Source: Sporosarcina sp. FSL K6-3457 (GTDB lineage: Bacteria; Bacillota; Bacilli; Bacillales_A; Planococcaceae). Taken from it: 64,000 nucleotides of DNA. The stretch's first letter is position 1. Each line of letters starts with the position of its first letter. Both the position numbers and the translations under genes were made by a program. The stretch is taken from assembly GCF_038007285.1 (NCBI RefSeq), contig NZ_JBBOWX010000001.1, positions 1,877,501-1,941,500 of the forward strand. The letters run 5' to 3'. Below the pieces are notes generated by a model, which was not told where the DNA came from, ran no database searches, and saw only the letters and a program-made list of their open reading frames with translations. Positions 19,881 to 29,098 of the stretch are shown one piece after another.

Positions 19881-19913
19881 ATGTCTTAGTAAGCCCTGCT
19901 TTGCTAAGGCATG
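19881..19913 (+). other. Intercistronic hairpin between GH31 and xylA
   Basis: ATGTCTTAGTAAGC (19881-19894) pairs imperfectly with GCTTTGCTAAGGCAT (19898-19912), tiny loop, followed by a T-rich stretch GTTTACTTT. It could act as a partial terminator, or as a processing or stabilising element that sets the xylA level relative to the xylosidase. Confidence 0.4.
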
Positions 19914-19945
19914 TTTACTTTATAGTTATAGAAAGGAGAAAATAT

Positions 19946-21268
19946 ATGACTTATTTTTCTACTATTAAAAAAATTGAATTTGAAGGTTCTTCGTCAACAA
20001 ATCCATTTGCTTTTAAATTTTATAATCCTGAGGAAAAAATTGGTGATAAAACGATGGAGGAAATCTTGCGCTATGGTGTGTCATACTGGCACACATTTAG
20101 GATGGATGGTTCAGATCCATTTGGCGCTGGAACGATGATGCGCCCATGGGATAAATTTAGTGGAATGGATTTGGCTAAAGCGCGTGTAGATGCTTCCTTC
20201 GAATTTTATGAAAAATTGGATGTACCATTTTTCTGTTTCCATGATATCGATATTGCACCAGAGGGAGCTAATTTAAGAGAGTCAAACCAAAACCTAGATG
20301 TGATTGTTAGTATGATTAAGGATTATATGAAGGATAGTAAAGCGAAGCTGCTTTGGAATACGGCTAATAATTTCACGCATCCACGTTTTGTTCATGGTGC
20401 GGCAACATCGAGTCACGCCGATGTCTTTGCTTATTCTGCGGCAAAAGTGAAAAAAGGCTTGGAAATTGGTAAAGAGCTTGGTGCTGAAAACTATGTATTT
20501 TGGGGTGGCCGTGAAGGTTATGAAACACTGTTAAATACAAATATGAAGCTTGAATTAGATAATTTAGCTCGTTTTTATACGATGGCGATTGATTATGCAA
20601 AAGAGATTGGCTTTGATGCTCAATTCTTAATCGAGCCTAAACCAAAAGAGCCCACGACGCATCAATATGATTATGATGTAGCGACTGCGCATGCATTTTT
20701 GCAAAATTATGGTCTTGAAAATCACTTCAAGTTTAATATAGAAGCGAATCACGCAACACTCGCTGGCCATACATTTGAACATGAGCTTCACTATGCCCGC
20801 ATTCATAATATGTTGGGTTCTGTAGATGCCAACCAAGGTGATCCGTTGATTGGATGGGATACGGATGAGTTCCCGACAGACTTATGGTCAACGACACTTG
20901 CGATGTATGAAATTCTTAAAAATGGTGGACTAGGTAGAGGTGGACTAAACTTCGATGCGAAAGTAAGAAGGGGTTCATTTGAGCCGGAAGATTTATTCCA
21001 TGCGCATATTGCTGGAATGGATGCATTTGCAGTTGGGTTGAGGGTGGCACAAAATTTAATTGATGATAAGGTCTTAGAAAATATAGTAGAAGATCGCTAT
21101 CAGACATTTACGAGCGGCGTAGGCCTCGATATCGTTCAAGGGAAAACTAATTTCCGTAAACTAGAGGCTTATGCCCTTGGGGTAACTGATATCAAGCAGG
21201 TGTCTGGTCGCTTAGAACAAATTAAAGCGACAATCAATCAATATTTATTGAAGGCTTTTGCTGATTAA
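19946..21268 (+). CDS. xylA: Xylose isomerase
   Basis: Converts D-xylose to D-xylulose, two divalent metals per active site, cytoplasmic tetramer. The ATG at 19946 (440 aa, the usual Bacillus length) follows AGAAAGGAG; a TTG 45 bp upstream lies inside the intercistronic hairpin and is rejected. Seen: [13 protein letters not shown], the catalytic His in [25 protein letters not shown], metal-ligand Glu in [33 protein letters not shown] and the metal-site [17 protein letters not shown]. xylB follows after 20 bp and alpha-xylosidase precedes, so this is a xyl operon under XylR. Confidence 0.97.
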   Translation: MTYFSTIKKIEFEGSSSTNPFAFKFYNPEEKIGDKTMEEILRYGVSYWHTFRMDGSDPFGAGTMMRPWDKFSGMDLAKARVDASFEFYEKLDVPFFCFHDIDIAPEGANLRESNQNLDVIVSMIKDYMKDSKAKLLWNTANNFTHPRFVHGAATSSHADVFAYSAAKVKKGLEIGKELGAENYVFWGGREGYETLLNTNMKLELDNLARFYTMAIDYAKEIGFDAQFLIEPKPKEPTTHQYDYDVATAHAFLQNYGLENHFKFNIEANHATLAGHTFEHELHYARIHNMLGSVDANQGDPLIGWDTDEFPTDLWSTTLAMYEILKNGGLGRGGLNFDAKVRRGSFEPEDLFHAHIAGMDAFAVGLRVAQNLIDDKVLENIVEDRYQTFTSGVGLDIVQGKTNFRKLEAYALGVTDIKQVSGRLEQIKATINQYLLKAFAD

Positions 21269-21288
21269 TTGGGTCTGGGGGTATGGCT

Positions 21289-22788
21289 ATGAAGTATGTA
21301 ATTGGTGTGGATTTAGGCACGAGTGCAGTTAAAATCTTGCTTGTTAATAAAAAAGGTGACGTCGTTCAGGAAGTATCAAAGCCATATCCTTTAATCCAGG
21401 AAAAGTCGGGATATAGTGAGCAGAATCCCCATGATTGGGTAGAGCAAACAACTTTAGGACTGGCTGAGCTCATGAGTAATTTCAAGGGAAATCCAGAAGA
21501 GATAGAAGGTATTAGTTTTTCTGGGCAAATGCATGGGCTTGTTTTACTGGATGGCAACAATGAAGTGTTACGCCATGCCATTTTGTGGAATGATACCCGA
21601 ACAACAGCACAGTGTCAGCAAATTTATGATGTGGTTGGTGATGAACGTTTATTAGCGATCACAAAGAATCCGGCATTGGAAGGTTTTACTTTACCGAAAA
21701 TAGTATGGGTGAAAGAACATGAGCCAGAATTATATAGTCAGGTAAAGACATTTCTTCTCCCAAAAGATTACTTACGCTATAAGCTGACTGGCAAGTTGCA
21801 TATGGAGTACTCGGACGCAGCAGGGACGCTGTTATTAAATATAAGTGAAAAAGAGTGGAGTACGGAAATCTGTGAGTTACTTGACATTGATCCGAGTATT
21901 TGCCCGCCACTTGTTAATTCTGACGAAGAGGTAGGCTTGATTACTGCTGACTTTGCGGTAGCTACGGGGCTTTCAGAGGCTACACGTGTATTCGCCGGTG
22001 GGGCTGATAATGCCTGTGGTGCGATTGGTTCGGGCATTTTAGAGGATGGAAAAACACTTTGTAGTATCGGGACCTCTGGCGTTGTTTTGTCCTATGAGGC
22101 GAGTGATGACAAAGATTTTGAAGGGAAGGTCCACTATTTTAATCATAGTGCGCCAGATGCTTTTTATACAATGGGTGTTACACTTGCGGCGGGCCATAGT
22201 TTAACGTGGTTCAAGGATGTTTTTGCGGCGCATGAATCCTTTGATGATTTATTAGCGGATGTTGGATCTGTTCCTGTAGGATCAAATGGGTTATTGTTTA
22301 CCCCTTATATAGTTGGTGAAAGGACACCACATGCAGATGCGACGATTCGTGCTAGCTTTATCGGTATGGATAGTGCCCATCAACGAAAAGATTTTGTGCG
22401 TGCGGTGCTCGAAGGCATCACATTTTCATTGAATGAATCAATTGAGATTTTCCGAAGTAGTGGGAAAAAAATCGATACAATTGTTTCAATTGGTGGCGGT
22501 GCGAAAAATGAAGTGTGGCTTCAAATACAAGCCGATATTTTTGACGCTACAATTGTCAGACTTGAAAGTGAGCAAGGACCTGGTATGGGGGCAGCTATGT
22601 TAGCAGCCTATGGATGTGACTGGTTTGATTCACTCCAGCAATGCGCGGATACATTTTTAAAGATTGACAAACAGTTTGTACCAAACCGAGAATATGTGGC
22701 GAAATATAAAAAGATGTTTGTTCTTTATCAAGAGATTTACAGTCAAACAAAAGATATTAACAAAAAGATTATGGAGTTTCGTGATTAA
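21289..22788 (+). CDS. xylB: Xylulokinase
   Basis: Phosphorylates D-xylulose with ATP to xylulose 5-phosphate for the pentose phosphate pathway. I prefer the ATG at 21289 (499 aa, starting MKYVIGVDLGTSAVK), 7 nt after GGGGG; the ATG at 21283 touches that site. FGGY-kinase marks: phosphate-1 loop DLGTSAVKILLV, ISFSGQMHGLVLLD, LWNDTRTTAQC, the second ATP loop CSIGTSGVVLSYE and ISIGGGAKNEVWLQIQADI. It lies 20 bp after xylA; the next gene starts 44 bp later with its own strong ribosome site, so the operon may continue into the oxidoreductase genes. Confidence 0.96.
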   Translation: MKYVIGVDLGTSAVKILLVNKKGDVVQEVSKPYPLIQEKSGYSEQNPHDWVEQTTLGLAELMSNFKGNPEEIEGISFSGQMHGLVLLDGNNEVLRHAILWNDTRTTAQCQQIYDVVGDERLLAITKNPALEGFTLPKIVWVKEHEPELYSQVKTFLLPKDYLRYKLTGKLHMEYSDAAGTLLLNISEKEWSTEICELLDIDPSICPPLVNSDEEVGLITADFAVATGLSEATRVFAGGADNACGAIGSGILEDGKTLCSIGTSGVVLSYEASDDKDFEGKVHYFNHSAPDAFYTMGVTLAAGHSLTWFKDVFAAHESFDDLLADVGSVPVGSNGLLFTPYIVGERTPHADATIRASFIGMDSAHQRKDFVRAVLEGITFSLNESIEIFRSSGKKIDTIVSIGGGAKNEVWLQIQADIFDATIVRLESEQGPGMGAAMLAAYGCDWFDSLQQCADTFLKIDKQFVPNREYVAKYKKMFVLYQEIYSQTKDINKKIMEFRD

Positions 22789-22832
22789 TAAAAAATTGGC
22801 AGAATCTTTATATTTTTTAAGGAGGAAGAAAC

Positions 22833-23588
22833 ATGAAGAAAATAGGGTTACAATTCTGGTCAATTCGAGAAGAGATGGAAGAGGATTTATTGGGAATGAT
22901 TGAAAAGGTAGCGGAAATGGGCTATACAGGTGCACAATTTGCAGGATTCTTCAATCATACGGCTGAAGAGGTTAAGGCGAAGATGGATGAAGTAGGTATT
23001 ATAGCGGCAGGTGCACATGTTCAGATTACTGATCTCGAAAACAATCTGGATGAGACGTTGAAATACCATGAAACGATTGGCAACGATTTAATTATCGTTC
23101 CTTATCTACCAGAAAATATGCGGACAACTGCTGAAGATTATAAACGAACAGCTGCATTATTAAATACTATTGGTGAAAAGGTGCATGCTAAAGGATTTAC
23201 ATTAGGTTATCATAACCATGATTTTGAATTTGACGTGTTTGACGGGAAAACAGGATTAGAAATTCTCTTTGACAATACGGATGAAAATCATTTGAAAATG
23301 GAATTAGATTGCTTCTGGGCAGCTTATACGGGAAATAATCCAGTAGAGGTTATTGAAAAATACGGAAACCGATGTGTGTCATTGCATATTAAAGATATGA
23401 AGGTTGAAGGAAATCAATCTATATCTACAGAGCTAGGCACTGGAACATTGCCATTAGCGGATTATATTCAAAAGGGGCAAGAGTATAACGTAAGATGGTT
23501 TATTGCTGAACAAGAACATTTCACAAAGGGTCCAGTAGAAAGTGCAGCGCAAAATGCTACAGAACTTAGTGCTATTATCGGTAAATGA
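22833..23588 (+). CDS. TIM-barrel sugar isomerase/epimerase (xylose isomerase-like)
   Basis: 251-aa member of the AP-endonuclease-2/xylose isomerase-like TIM-barrel family. AAGGAGG precedes the ATG. Seen: IGLQFWSIREEM at strand 1, GYTGAQFAGFFN, LGYHNHDFEF with likely metal-binding residues, MELDCFWAAYTGNNP, VSLHIKDM and a C-terminal AEQEHFTKGP Glu. These are the spacings of metal-dependent sugar epimerases, and of keto-glycoside lyases found next to Gfo/Idh oxidoreductases. It lies 44 bp after xylB and 30 bp before an oxidoreductase. The exact reaction cannot be told from sequence. Confidence 0.82.
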   Translation: MKKIGLQFWSIREEMEEDLLGMIEKVAEMGYTGAQFAGFFNHTAEEVKAKMDEVGIIAAGAHVQITDLENNLDETLKYHETIGNDLIIVPYLPENMRTTAEDYKRTAALLNTIGEKVHAKGFTLGYHNHDFEFDVFDGKTGLEILFDNTDENHLKMELDCFWAAYTGNNPVEVIEKYGNRCVSLHIKDMKVEGNQSISTELGTGTLPLADYIQKGQEYNVRWFIAEQEHFTKGPVESAAQNATELSAIIGK

Positions 23589-23618
23589 TAATAATTTAGT
23601 CCAGGGAGGAAATTGAAG

Positions 23619-24644
23619 ATGAGTCGCTTGAAAATAGGTGTAATTGGGTGTGGAAGTATCGCCAGGCTTAGGCACCTACCTGAATATGCCGCAAATAAGA
23701 AGGTAGAAATTGTTGCTGTATGTGACATTGTTGAGAACCGTGCAACAGAAACCGCGGAAATATATAATGCTAAAGCGTATACAAATTATGAAGAGCTACT
23801 TGCAGATAGTAGTATTGATGCGATAAGTGTTTGTCTACCAAACTATTTACATGCAGCTGTTTCCATTGCTGCATCAAATGCCGGTATGCATGTGTTATGT
23901 GAAAAGCCAATGGCAACTTCACGTGAAGAAGCACAGCAGATGATTGAAGCTGCAAGTGTTGCTAACAAAAAACTAATGATTGGGCATAACCAACGTTTTG
24001 TTTCCTCGCATGAAAAGGCAAGGCAGCTCATTGCTAATGGCGAGCTTGGGAAAATTTACAGCTTCCGTACCGCATTTGGTCATCCAGGACCAGAGGCTTG
24101 GAGTATTGATGGGCGTAATAGTTGGTTCTTTAATAAGGAACAAGCATTTATTGGCGCAATGGGTGACTTAGGTGTTCACAAAACAGATTTGATGCGCTAT
24201 TTACTAGGTGAAGAATTTGTTGAGGTCGCTGGATTCGTTGAAACAAATGCCAAAGAAAACACAGATATTGATGACAACGCTGTTTGTATTTTGAAGTCTG
24301 AAAGCGGGATTATTGGCACACTTGCGGCAAGCTGGGCCTACACCGCGCAATCTGATAATTCAACGATTATTTACGGGGAAAAAGCAATACTTCGGTTGGA
24401 AGACGATCCGCAGTATTCACTAATTGTGCACTATACAAATGGTGAAGTTGTAAAGTATGAATTGGGTGCGATTCAATCAAATGAAGAAGGTGGTCAGCAT
24501 ACCTCACATGTGATTGATCATTTTGTATCAGCAATTATCAATGATACAGATGTGCTTGTATCCGGAGAAGAGGGGATGAAATCACTGGAAGTCGTCCTAG
24601 CAGCCTTAAAGTCCCATCAAAATAAAACAATTGAAAAAGTCTAA
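23619..24644 (+). CDS. Gfo/Idh/MocA family oxidoreductase (1)
   Basis: NAD(P)-dependent sugar dehydrogenase, 341 aa. The ATG at 23619 lies 9 nt after GGAGG; an in-frame TTG at 23613 is too close. Rossmann fold: IGVIGCGSIARLRHLPEY; catalytic Lys in CEKPMATSREE; C-terminal alpha/beta domain with GAMGDLGVHKTDLMRYLLGE, where Asp and His are the usual catalytic-site residues. Such enzymes oxidise or reduce a ring hydroxyl, often C3 of a glycoside. It alternates with TIM-barrel genes, which implies consecutive steps on one substrate. Confidence 0.88.
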   Translation: MSRLKIGVIGCGSIARLRHLPEYAANKKVEIVAVCDIVENRATETAEIYNAKAYTNYEELLADSSIDAISVCLPNYLHAAVSIAASNAGMHVLCEKPMATSREEAQQMIEAASVANKKLMIGHNQRFVSSHEKARQLIANGELGKIYSFRTAFGHPGPEAWSIDGRNSWFFNKEQAFIGAMGDLGVHKTDLMRYLLGEEFVEVAGFVETNAKENTDIDDNAVCILKSESGIIGTLAASWAYTAQSDNSTIIYGEKAILRLEDDPQYSLIVHYTNGEVVKYELGAIQSNEEGGQHTSHVIDHFVSAIINDTDVLVSGEEGMKSLEVVLAALKSHQNKTIEKV

Positions 24645-24674
24645 CAGAAGAAGATTCAGTAGGAGGTACTACTT

Positions 24675-25643
24675 ATGAAACTAGGCGTATTCGCGGTGTT
24701 ATTCGCAGAAAAATCATTTGAAGACATGCTAGATCATGTGAAAAATGCTGGCGTAGAAGCGATTGAAATAGGGACAGGTGGCTATCCAGGGGATGCTCAT
24801 TGTAATGTTGATGAGCTACTAGCTAGTGAAGACAAGCGTAAGGAGTATTTGGATAAAGTGCAGTCGCGAGGACTGATGATTAGCGCGTTCAGCTGCCACA
24901 ATAATCCCATTTCACCTGATGAAAAAGTGGCACAAAATGCACATGAAACACTCGTGAAAACGATAAAACTTGCTGGATTACTAGGCGTGCCAGTTGTCAA
25001 TACATTTTCAGGAATACCAGGTGCTCATGAGGAGTCTAAGCTGCCAAGCTGGCCGGTTTCCCCGTGGCCAACGGAGTACTCGGATATTTACAACTGGCAA
25101 TGGGAACAAAAACTGATTCCTTATTGGAGAGAGATAGGGAAGTTGGCAGAAGATAGCGGTGTGAAAATTGGTATCGAACTTCACGGTGGTTTTTCCGTGC
25201 ATACCCCGTATACGCTGTTGAAATTAAGAGAGGCAACTTCACCTGCCATTGGAGCTAATTTAGATCCAAGTCATCTATGGTGGCAGGGGATTGACCCAGT
25301 CGCAGCGATTAAAATTTTAGGCAAAGAAAATGCTATACATCACTTTCATGCAAAAGATACCTTCATTGACCAAGATAATGTTAACATGCATGGTCTAACG
25401 GATATGCAATCTTATGGAGATGTGCAAACACGTGCCTGGACCTTTAGATCTGTTGGCTGTGGGCATAGTATCCGAGAATGGTCGGATATGATGAGTACTC
25501 TGCGCACATATGGCTATGATTATGTGGTCAGTATTGAGCACGAAGATCCATTAATGTCGATTGATGAAGGATTTTCACGGGCGGTGGCGAATTTGAAATC
25601 AGTAGTAATAAAAAATCAGCCTGCTGATATGTGGTGGGTGTAA
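24675..25643 (+). CDS. TIM-barrel sugar isomerase/epimerase (2)
   Basis: 322-aa xylose isomerase-like TIM barrel. AGGAGG precedes the ATG. Seen: KLGVFAVLFAEKSFEDML, a first metal-site Glu in AIEIGTGGYPGDAHCN, ISAFSCHNNPISPD, VKIGIELHGGFSVHTPYTL, IGANLDPSHLWWQGIDP, IHHFHAKDTFID and the late Glu in VVSIEHEDPLMS. These Glu/Asp/His residues form the metal site in the family. It is longer than the first TIM-barrel gene and only distantly similar, so they probably do different steps. A hairpin with a T-run follows at 25697-25744. Confidence 0.85.
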   Translation: MKLGVFAVLFAEKSFEDMLDHVKNAGVEAIEIGTGGYPGDAHCNVDELLASEDKRKEYLDKVQSRGLMISAFSCHNNPISPDEKVAQNAHETLVKTIKLAGLLGVPVVNTFSGIPGAHEESKLPSWPVSPWPTEYSDIYNWQWEQKLIPYWREIGKLAEDSGVKIGIELHGGFSVHTPYTLLKLREATSPAIGANLDPSHLWWQGIDPVAAIKILGKENAIHHFHAKDTFIDQDNVNMHGLTDMQSYGDVQTRAWTFRSVGCGHSIREWSDMMSTLRTYGYDYVVSIEHEDPLMSIDEGFSRAVANLKSVVIKNQPADMWWV

Positions 25644-25696
25644 CAAAGTAATAATTGTACAGTGCTAAAAAGCGAACGTGTCTACTTGTAAGAGAA

Positions 25697-25744
25697 TCCA
25701 ACGACTGCATCAGGGCTAGTTACCTAATGCAGTCATTGGATTTT
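25697..25744 (+). terminator. Intrinsic terminator inside the oxidoreductase cluster
   Basis: Stem TCCAACGACTGCAT (25697-25710) and ATGCAGTCATTGGA (25727-25740), one mismatch, 16-nt loop, then TTTT. It lies between the second TIM-barrel gene and the next oxidoreductase, so the cluster is probably two transcription units or one with attenuation. No convincing promoter was found after it. Confidence 0.65.
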
Positions 25745-25785
25745 CAAAAGAAATTATGGTTGAACATAATATGCGGGGAGATGAC

Positions 25786-26949
25786 ATGATGAAGTCGATT
25801 AATATCGGGATGATAGGCTACAAATTTATGGGGAAAGCACATAGTAATGCTTACCGGACGTTACCTATGTTTTTTCCAAAAAGCGCTCAACCTACAATGA
25901 AAGTTATTTGTGGGAGAAATGAAGAGGGAGTTTCTCTGGCAGCTAAGCAATTTGGCTGGGAAGAATATACGACAAATTGGAAAGAGCTTTTGATGCGGGA
26001 TGATATTGATGTAATCGACATAAATGCACCAAGTAACGTACATAAAGAAATGGCAATTGAAGCCGCTAAAGCAGGCAAACATCTTTATTGTGAAAAGCCA
26101 CTCGCTTTTACATTACAAGATTCTCGTGAAATGCTGCAGGCTGCCGAAGATGCGGGAGTAAAGCATATGGTTGGCTTTAATTATCGTTTTACGCCAGCTG
26201 TTATGCTCGCCAAAAAGTTGATTGAAGAAGGTCGTTTAGGCGAAATCTACCATTATCGGGCGTGGTTTTTACAAGATTGGATTACAGATCCGGATTTCCC
26301 ATTAGTATGGAGGCTGCAAAAAGAGATTGCTGGTTCAGGTGCCCATGGTGATTTAGGTGCGCATCTTATTGATATGGCTCACTATCTTATTGGTGATATA
26401 TCAGAAGTGATCGGTATGAGCGAAACATTTATTAAAGAACGACCATTTCCTATGGAGATGGATGGATTATCAGCCACAAGTGGAGAGAGTACTGAGAAAG
26501 GACCGGTTACAGTTGATGATGCAACGTTATTTTTGGCGAGGTTCACTAACGGTGCACTTGGTAGCTTCGAAGCAACACGCTTTGCGACAGGGCATCGTAG
26601 TACGAATTCATTCGAAATTAATGGTAGCAAAGGTAGTGTTATTTTTGATTTTGAACGTATGAATGAATTACAAGTTTATTTCGAAGATGATAAGGAGGAT
26701 GTTCAAGGGTTTCGTCGTGTGTTGGCAACTGATTCCGCACATGCGTATTCCGAAGCTTGGTGGCCAACTGGTCATACAATAGGCTATGAACACACTTTTA
26801 CTCATGCGTTTGTTGAATTACTAGATGCCTTGCGTGAAAACCGGCAACCTATTCCTAATTTTGAGGATGGGGTGAAATGCCAGCAAGTTCTTGAGGCTGT
26901 TGATTTATCTATAGAACGAAAGCAGTGGATAACAGTATCTGACCTGTAA
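25786..26949 (+). CDS. Gfo/Idh/MocA family oxidoreductase (2)
   Basis: 387-aa NAD(P)-dependent dehydrogenase. Of three in-frame ATGs (25756, 25786, 25789), 25786/25789 follow GGGGAG at 5-8 nt and are preferred. Rossmann start INIGMIGYKFMGKAHSNAYR; catalytic Lys in CEKPLAFTLQD; HGDLGAHLIDMAHYLIGD with the active-site Asp/His pair; later TGHTIGYEHTFTHAFVELL. The KFMGKAHSNAY signature and this length fit the subgroup that includes glycoside 3-dehydrogenases. It is followed 28 bp later by a ThuA-like gene, a pairing known from rhizobial thuAB. Confidence 0.88.
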   Translation: MMKSINIGMIGYKFMGKAHSNAYRTLPMFFPKSAQPTMKVICGRNEEGVSLAAKQFGWEEYTTNWKELLMRDDIDVIDINAPSNVHKEMAIEAAKAGKHLYCEKPLAFTLQDSREMLQAAEDAGVKHMVGFNYRFTPAVMLAKKLIEEGRLGEIYHYRAWFLQDWITDPDFPLVWRLQKEIAGSGAHGDLGAHLIDMAHYLIGDISEVIGMSETFIKERPFPMEMDGLSATSGESTEKGPVTVDDATLFLARFTNGALGSFEATRFATGHRSTNSFEINGSKGSVIFDFERMNELQVYFEDDKEDVQGFRRVLATDSAHAYSEAWWPTGHTIGYEHTFTHAFVELLDALRENRQPIPNFEDGVKCQQVLEAVDLSIERKQWITVSDL

Positions 26950-26977
26950 TACATTTGCTGAGAGGAGTATGAATGAT

Positions 26978-27712
26978 GTGAAGAAAAAGGCACTCATTGT
27001 ATATGGTGGTTGGGAGGGGCATGAACCGGAGGAAGTTGCGAATATTTTTAAAGGAATCCTTGAACAGGAACACTTTGAAGTAGAACTATCTGATACGCTT
27101 GATGCATATGCAGATGTTGAAAAACTAAAAGACTTAGATTTGATTGTTCCGCATTGGACGATGGGTGAGATTGAACCGCAATATGTGACTAATATCTCGG
27201 AAGCGGTGAAGAGCGGTGTTGGTCTCGCTGGGTGCCACGGTGGGATGTGTGATTCCTTTAGAAAAAACGTAGACTGGCAGTTTATGACTGGTGGTAATTG
27301 GGTGGCACATCCTGGAAATGATGGCGTTGAATATACGGTTGCTATTAACTATTCTTCCAGCAGTGTTTTGGAAGGAATTGAAGATTTTAAGGTTGTGAGT
27401 GAACAATATTATTTGCATGTGGATCCTGCTGTTGAAGTGCTTGCAACAACTCGCTTCCCAATCGCTGAAGGGCCTCATTCGCTAAATAAAGCAGTGGATA
27501 TGCCGGTTGTTTGGACAAAACGTTGGGGGATTGGCCGGGTATTTTATAATTCAATAGGCCATTCAGCTAATGTTGTAGCGATGCCGGAAGTATCGAAAAT
27601 TATGCGAAATGGATTTTTATGGTCGGCAGAAGGAAAAGCGCGATCTAGGAAAACTATGGATGTAAGAAGTAGACCAGCTCACATGTATACCGGCATGGAG
27701 GACAATCAATGA
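26978..27712 (+). CDS. ThuA-like protein (trehalose utilisation family)
   Basis: 244-aa protein with the glutamine-amidotransferase-like flavodoxin fold of ThuA. AGGAG lies 10 nt before GTG 26978 and only 1 nt before ATG 26969, so the start is one of these (the latter adds 3 residues). Seen: KALIVYGGWEGHEPEEVANIF at strand 1, LIVPHWTMGEI, AGCHGGMCDSFR, the conserved GGNWVAHPG, EQYYLHVDP and VWTKRWGIGRVFYNSIGHS. In rhizobia ThuA acts with the Gfo/Idh enzyme ThuB on 3-keto disaccharides. Here it lies between two Gfo/Idh genes, overlapping the frame of the next. Role inferred from family and context. Confidence 0.83.
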   Translation: MKKKALIVYGGWEGHEPEEVANIFKGILEQEHFEVELSDTLDAYADVEKLKDLDLIVPHWTMGEIEPQYVTNISEAVKSGVGLAGCHGGMCDSFRKNVDWQFMTGGNWVAHPGNDGVEYTVAINYSSSSVLEGIEDFKVVSEQYYLHVDPAVEVLATTRFPIAEGPHSLNKAVDMPVVWTKRWGIGRVFYNSIGHSANVVAMPEVSKIMRNGFLWSAEGKARSRKTMDVRSRPAHMYTGMEDNQ

Positions 27713-27729
27713 AAAATGGGGGAGAACAA

Positions 27730-28830
27730 ATGAAGAAAGTACAAGTAGGAATTATAGGTTGTGGAACGATCAGTTCTATCTATATGGAAAACATCCCGAA
27801 GTTTGACAATCTTGAACTTATTGCATGTGCAGATTTAGATATAAATCGGGCGCGTGCTCAGGCGGCAAAATATCAGATTCCGGAAGCATCGACGGTAAAA
27901 GAGTTGTTAGAAAATCCTAATGTAGATTTAGTGATCAATTTAACAATTCCTCAGGCGCATGCGGAAGTTGCAATTGAAGCGCTTAAAAATGGCAAGCATG
28001 TCTATGGCGAAAAACCTTTAGCGGTGACACGTGAGAAGGCCGAAAATATTTTAGCTGTTGCTAAAGAAACAGGGCTACTCGTAGGAAGTGCGCCAGATAC
28101 ATTTTTAGGTGCAGGTGTTCAAACAGCTATTGATTTAATTGAAAAGGGGGAAATTGGGGTTCCGATTGGTGCTTCGGCCTTTATGATTGGACGTGGTCCT
28201 GAACATTGGCATCCAGATCCGATCTTTTTTTATAAGGAAGGTGGCGGGCCGATGTTTGATATGGGGCCCTATTATTTAACAGCGCTAATTGCCTTGTTGG
28301 GGCCTATTAAGCGACTGTCAGGTTCAGTTAGAATTAGTTATCCAGAACGTACTATTTTAAGTGAACCAAAAGCAGGCACAAAGATTACAGTGGAAACAGC
28401 GACACATATTGCAGGAACGCTTGAATTTGCCTCTGGTGCAATTGGAACAATCACGACCAGTTTTGACGCATTTGGTGGGACAAGCCTTCCTTCCATTGAG
28501 ATATATGGTAGTGAAGGAACAATGATTGTTCCTAACCCAAATACGTTTGGTGGTCCTGTTCGACTTCGAAAGCGTGGTGAAGAAGAATTTGTTGATATAG
28601 AACTCACTCGTAAACACGATGACAACAGTCGTGGAATTGGTGTTGCTGATATGGCAAGGGCAATTTTGAGAGGTGATTCTTATCGAGCGAATGGAGAACT
28701 TGCTTACCATGTGCTGGAGGCCATGCATGGTTTCCATGATTCATCTGAACAAGGATCATTTTATCATATGCAAAGCACCTGCAAGAGACCAGAGCCATTG
28801 CCTGCTGACGATCAGTTCTCACATGCTTAA
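27730..28830 (+). CDS. Gfo/Idh/MocA family oxidoreductase (3)
   Basis: 366-aa NAD(P)-dependent dehydrogenase. The ATG at 27730 follows GGGGGAG by 5 nt; the ATG at 27709 overlaps the ThuA stop and lacks a site. Rossmann motif VGIIGCGTISSIYMENI, catalytic Lys in GEKPLAVTREK (Gly replaces the usual Cys before EKP), then PMFDMGPYYLTALIALLGP. It is the last gene of the cluster; the IS66 element begins 44 bp after the stop, so the native 3' region was split by insertion without harming the coding sequence. Confidence 0.88.
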   Translation: MKKVQVGIIGCGTISSIYMENIPKFDNLELIACADLDINRARAQAAKYQIPEASTVKELLENPNVDLVINLTIPQAHAEVAIEALKNGKHVYGEKPLAVTREKAENILAVAKETGLLVGSAPDTFLGAGVQTAIDLIEKGEIGVPIGASAFMIGRGPEHWHPDPIFFYKEGGGPMFDMGPYYLTALIALLGPIKRLSGSVRISYPERTILSEPKAGTKITVETATHIAGTLEFASGAIGTITTSFDAFGGTSLPSIEIYGSEGTMIVPNPNTFGGPVRLRKRGEEEFVDIELTRKHDDNSRGIGVADMARAILRGDSYRANGELAYHVLEAMHGFHDSSEQGSFYHMQSTCKRPEPLPADDQFSHA

Positions 28831-28920
28831 GTGTAAAATATTTACTAGTTTTGATGTGTTATTAAAGAGATTTGGTAACTACTTAGGTAAATATATAGTC
28901 GGAACTTAACTAATATAATG

Positions 28921-29046
28921 TTCTTCCAACACCGCTTTGTCGCTTGGTGATGGCCTTACGCAATAAGCCCGTCAGAAGATCACTGTCGGTCTGATTGCTC
29001 CGGCTCACACTTGTCGCTCCTTCGCTAGATTGGTTCGTCATAATGG
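28921..29046. repeat. Left subterminal imperfect repeat of the IS66 element
   Basis: Begins TTCTTCCAACACCGC and matches, in inverted orientation, 30597-30723 at roughly three quarters of positions (shared blocks: CGCTTGG, ATAAGCC, TCACT or CCACT, GGTCT or AGTCT, CCTTCGCT). Non-coding; it may bind transposase or form structure. Confidence 0.7.
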
Positions 29047-29098
29047 TGAGGTATATCATTTGGTTACTTCCAAATAAGTGGTGCCCGGTCTATAGACA

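Noticed and set aside
19901..19945. TTG start extending xylA by 15 residues
   Set aside because: The codon is inside the intercistronic hairpin without a ribosome site, while ATG 19946 has a strong one and gives the usual 440 aa.
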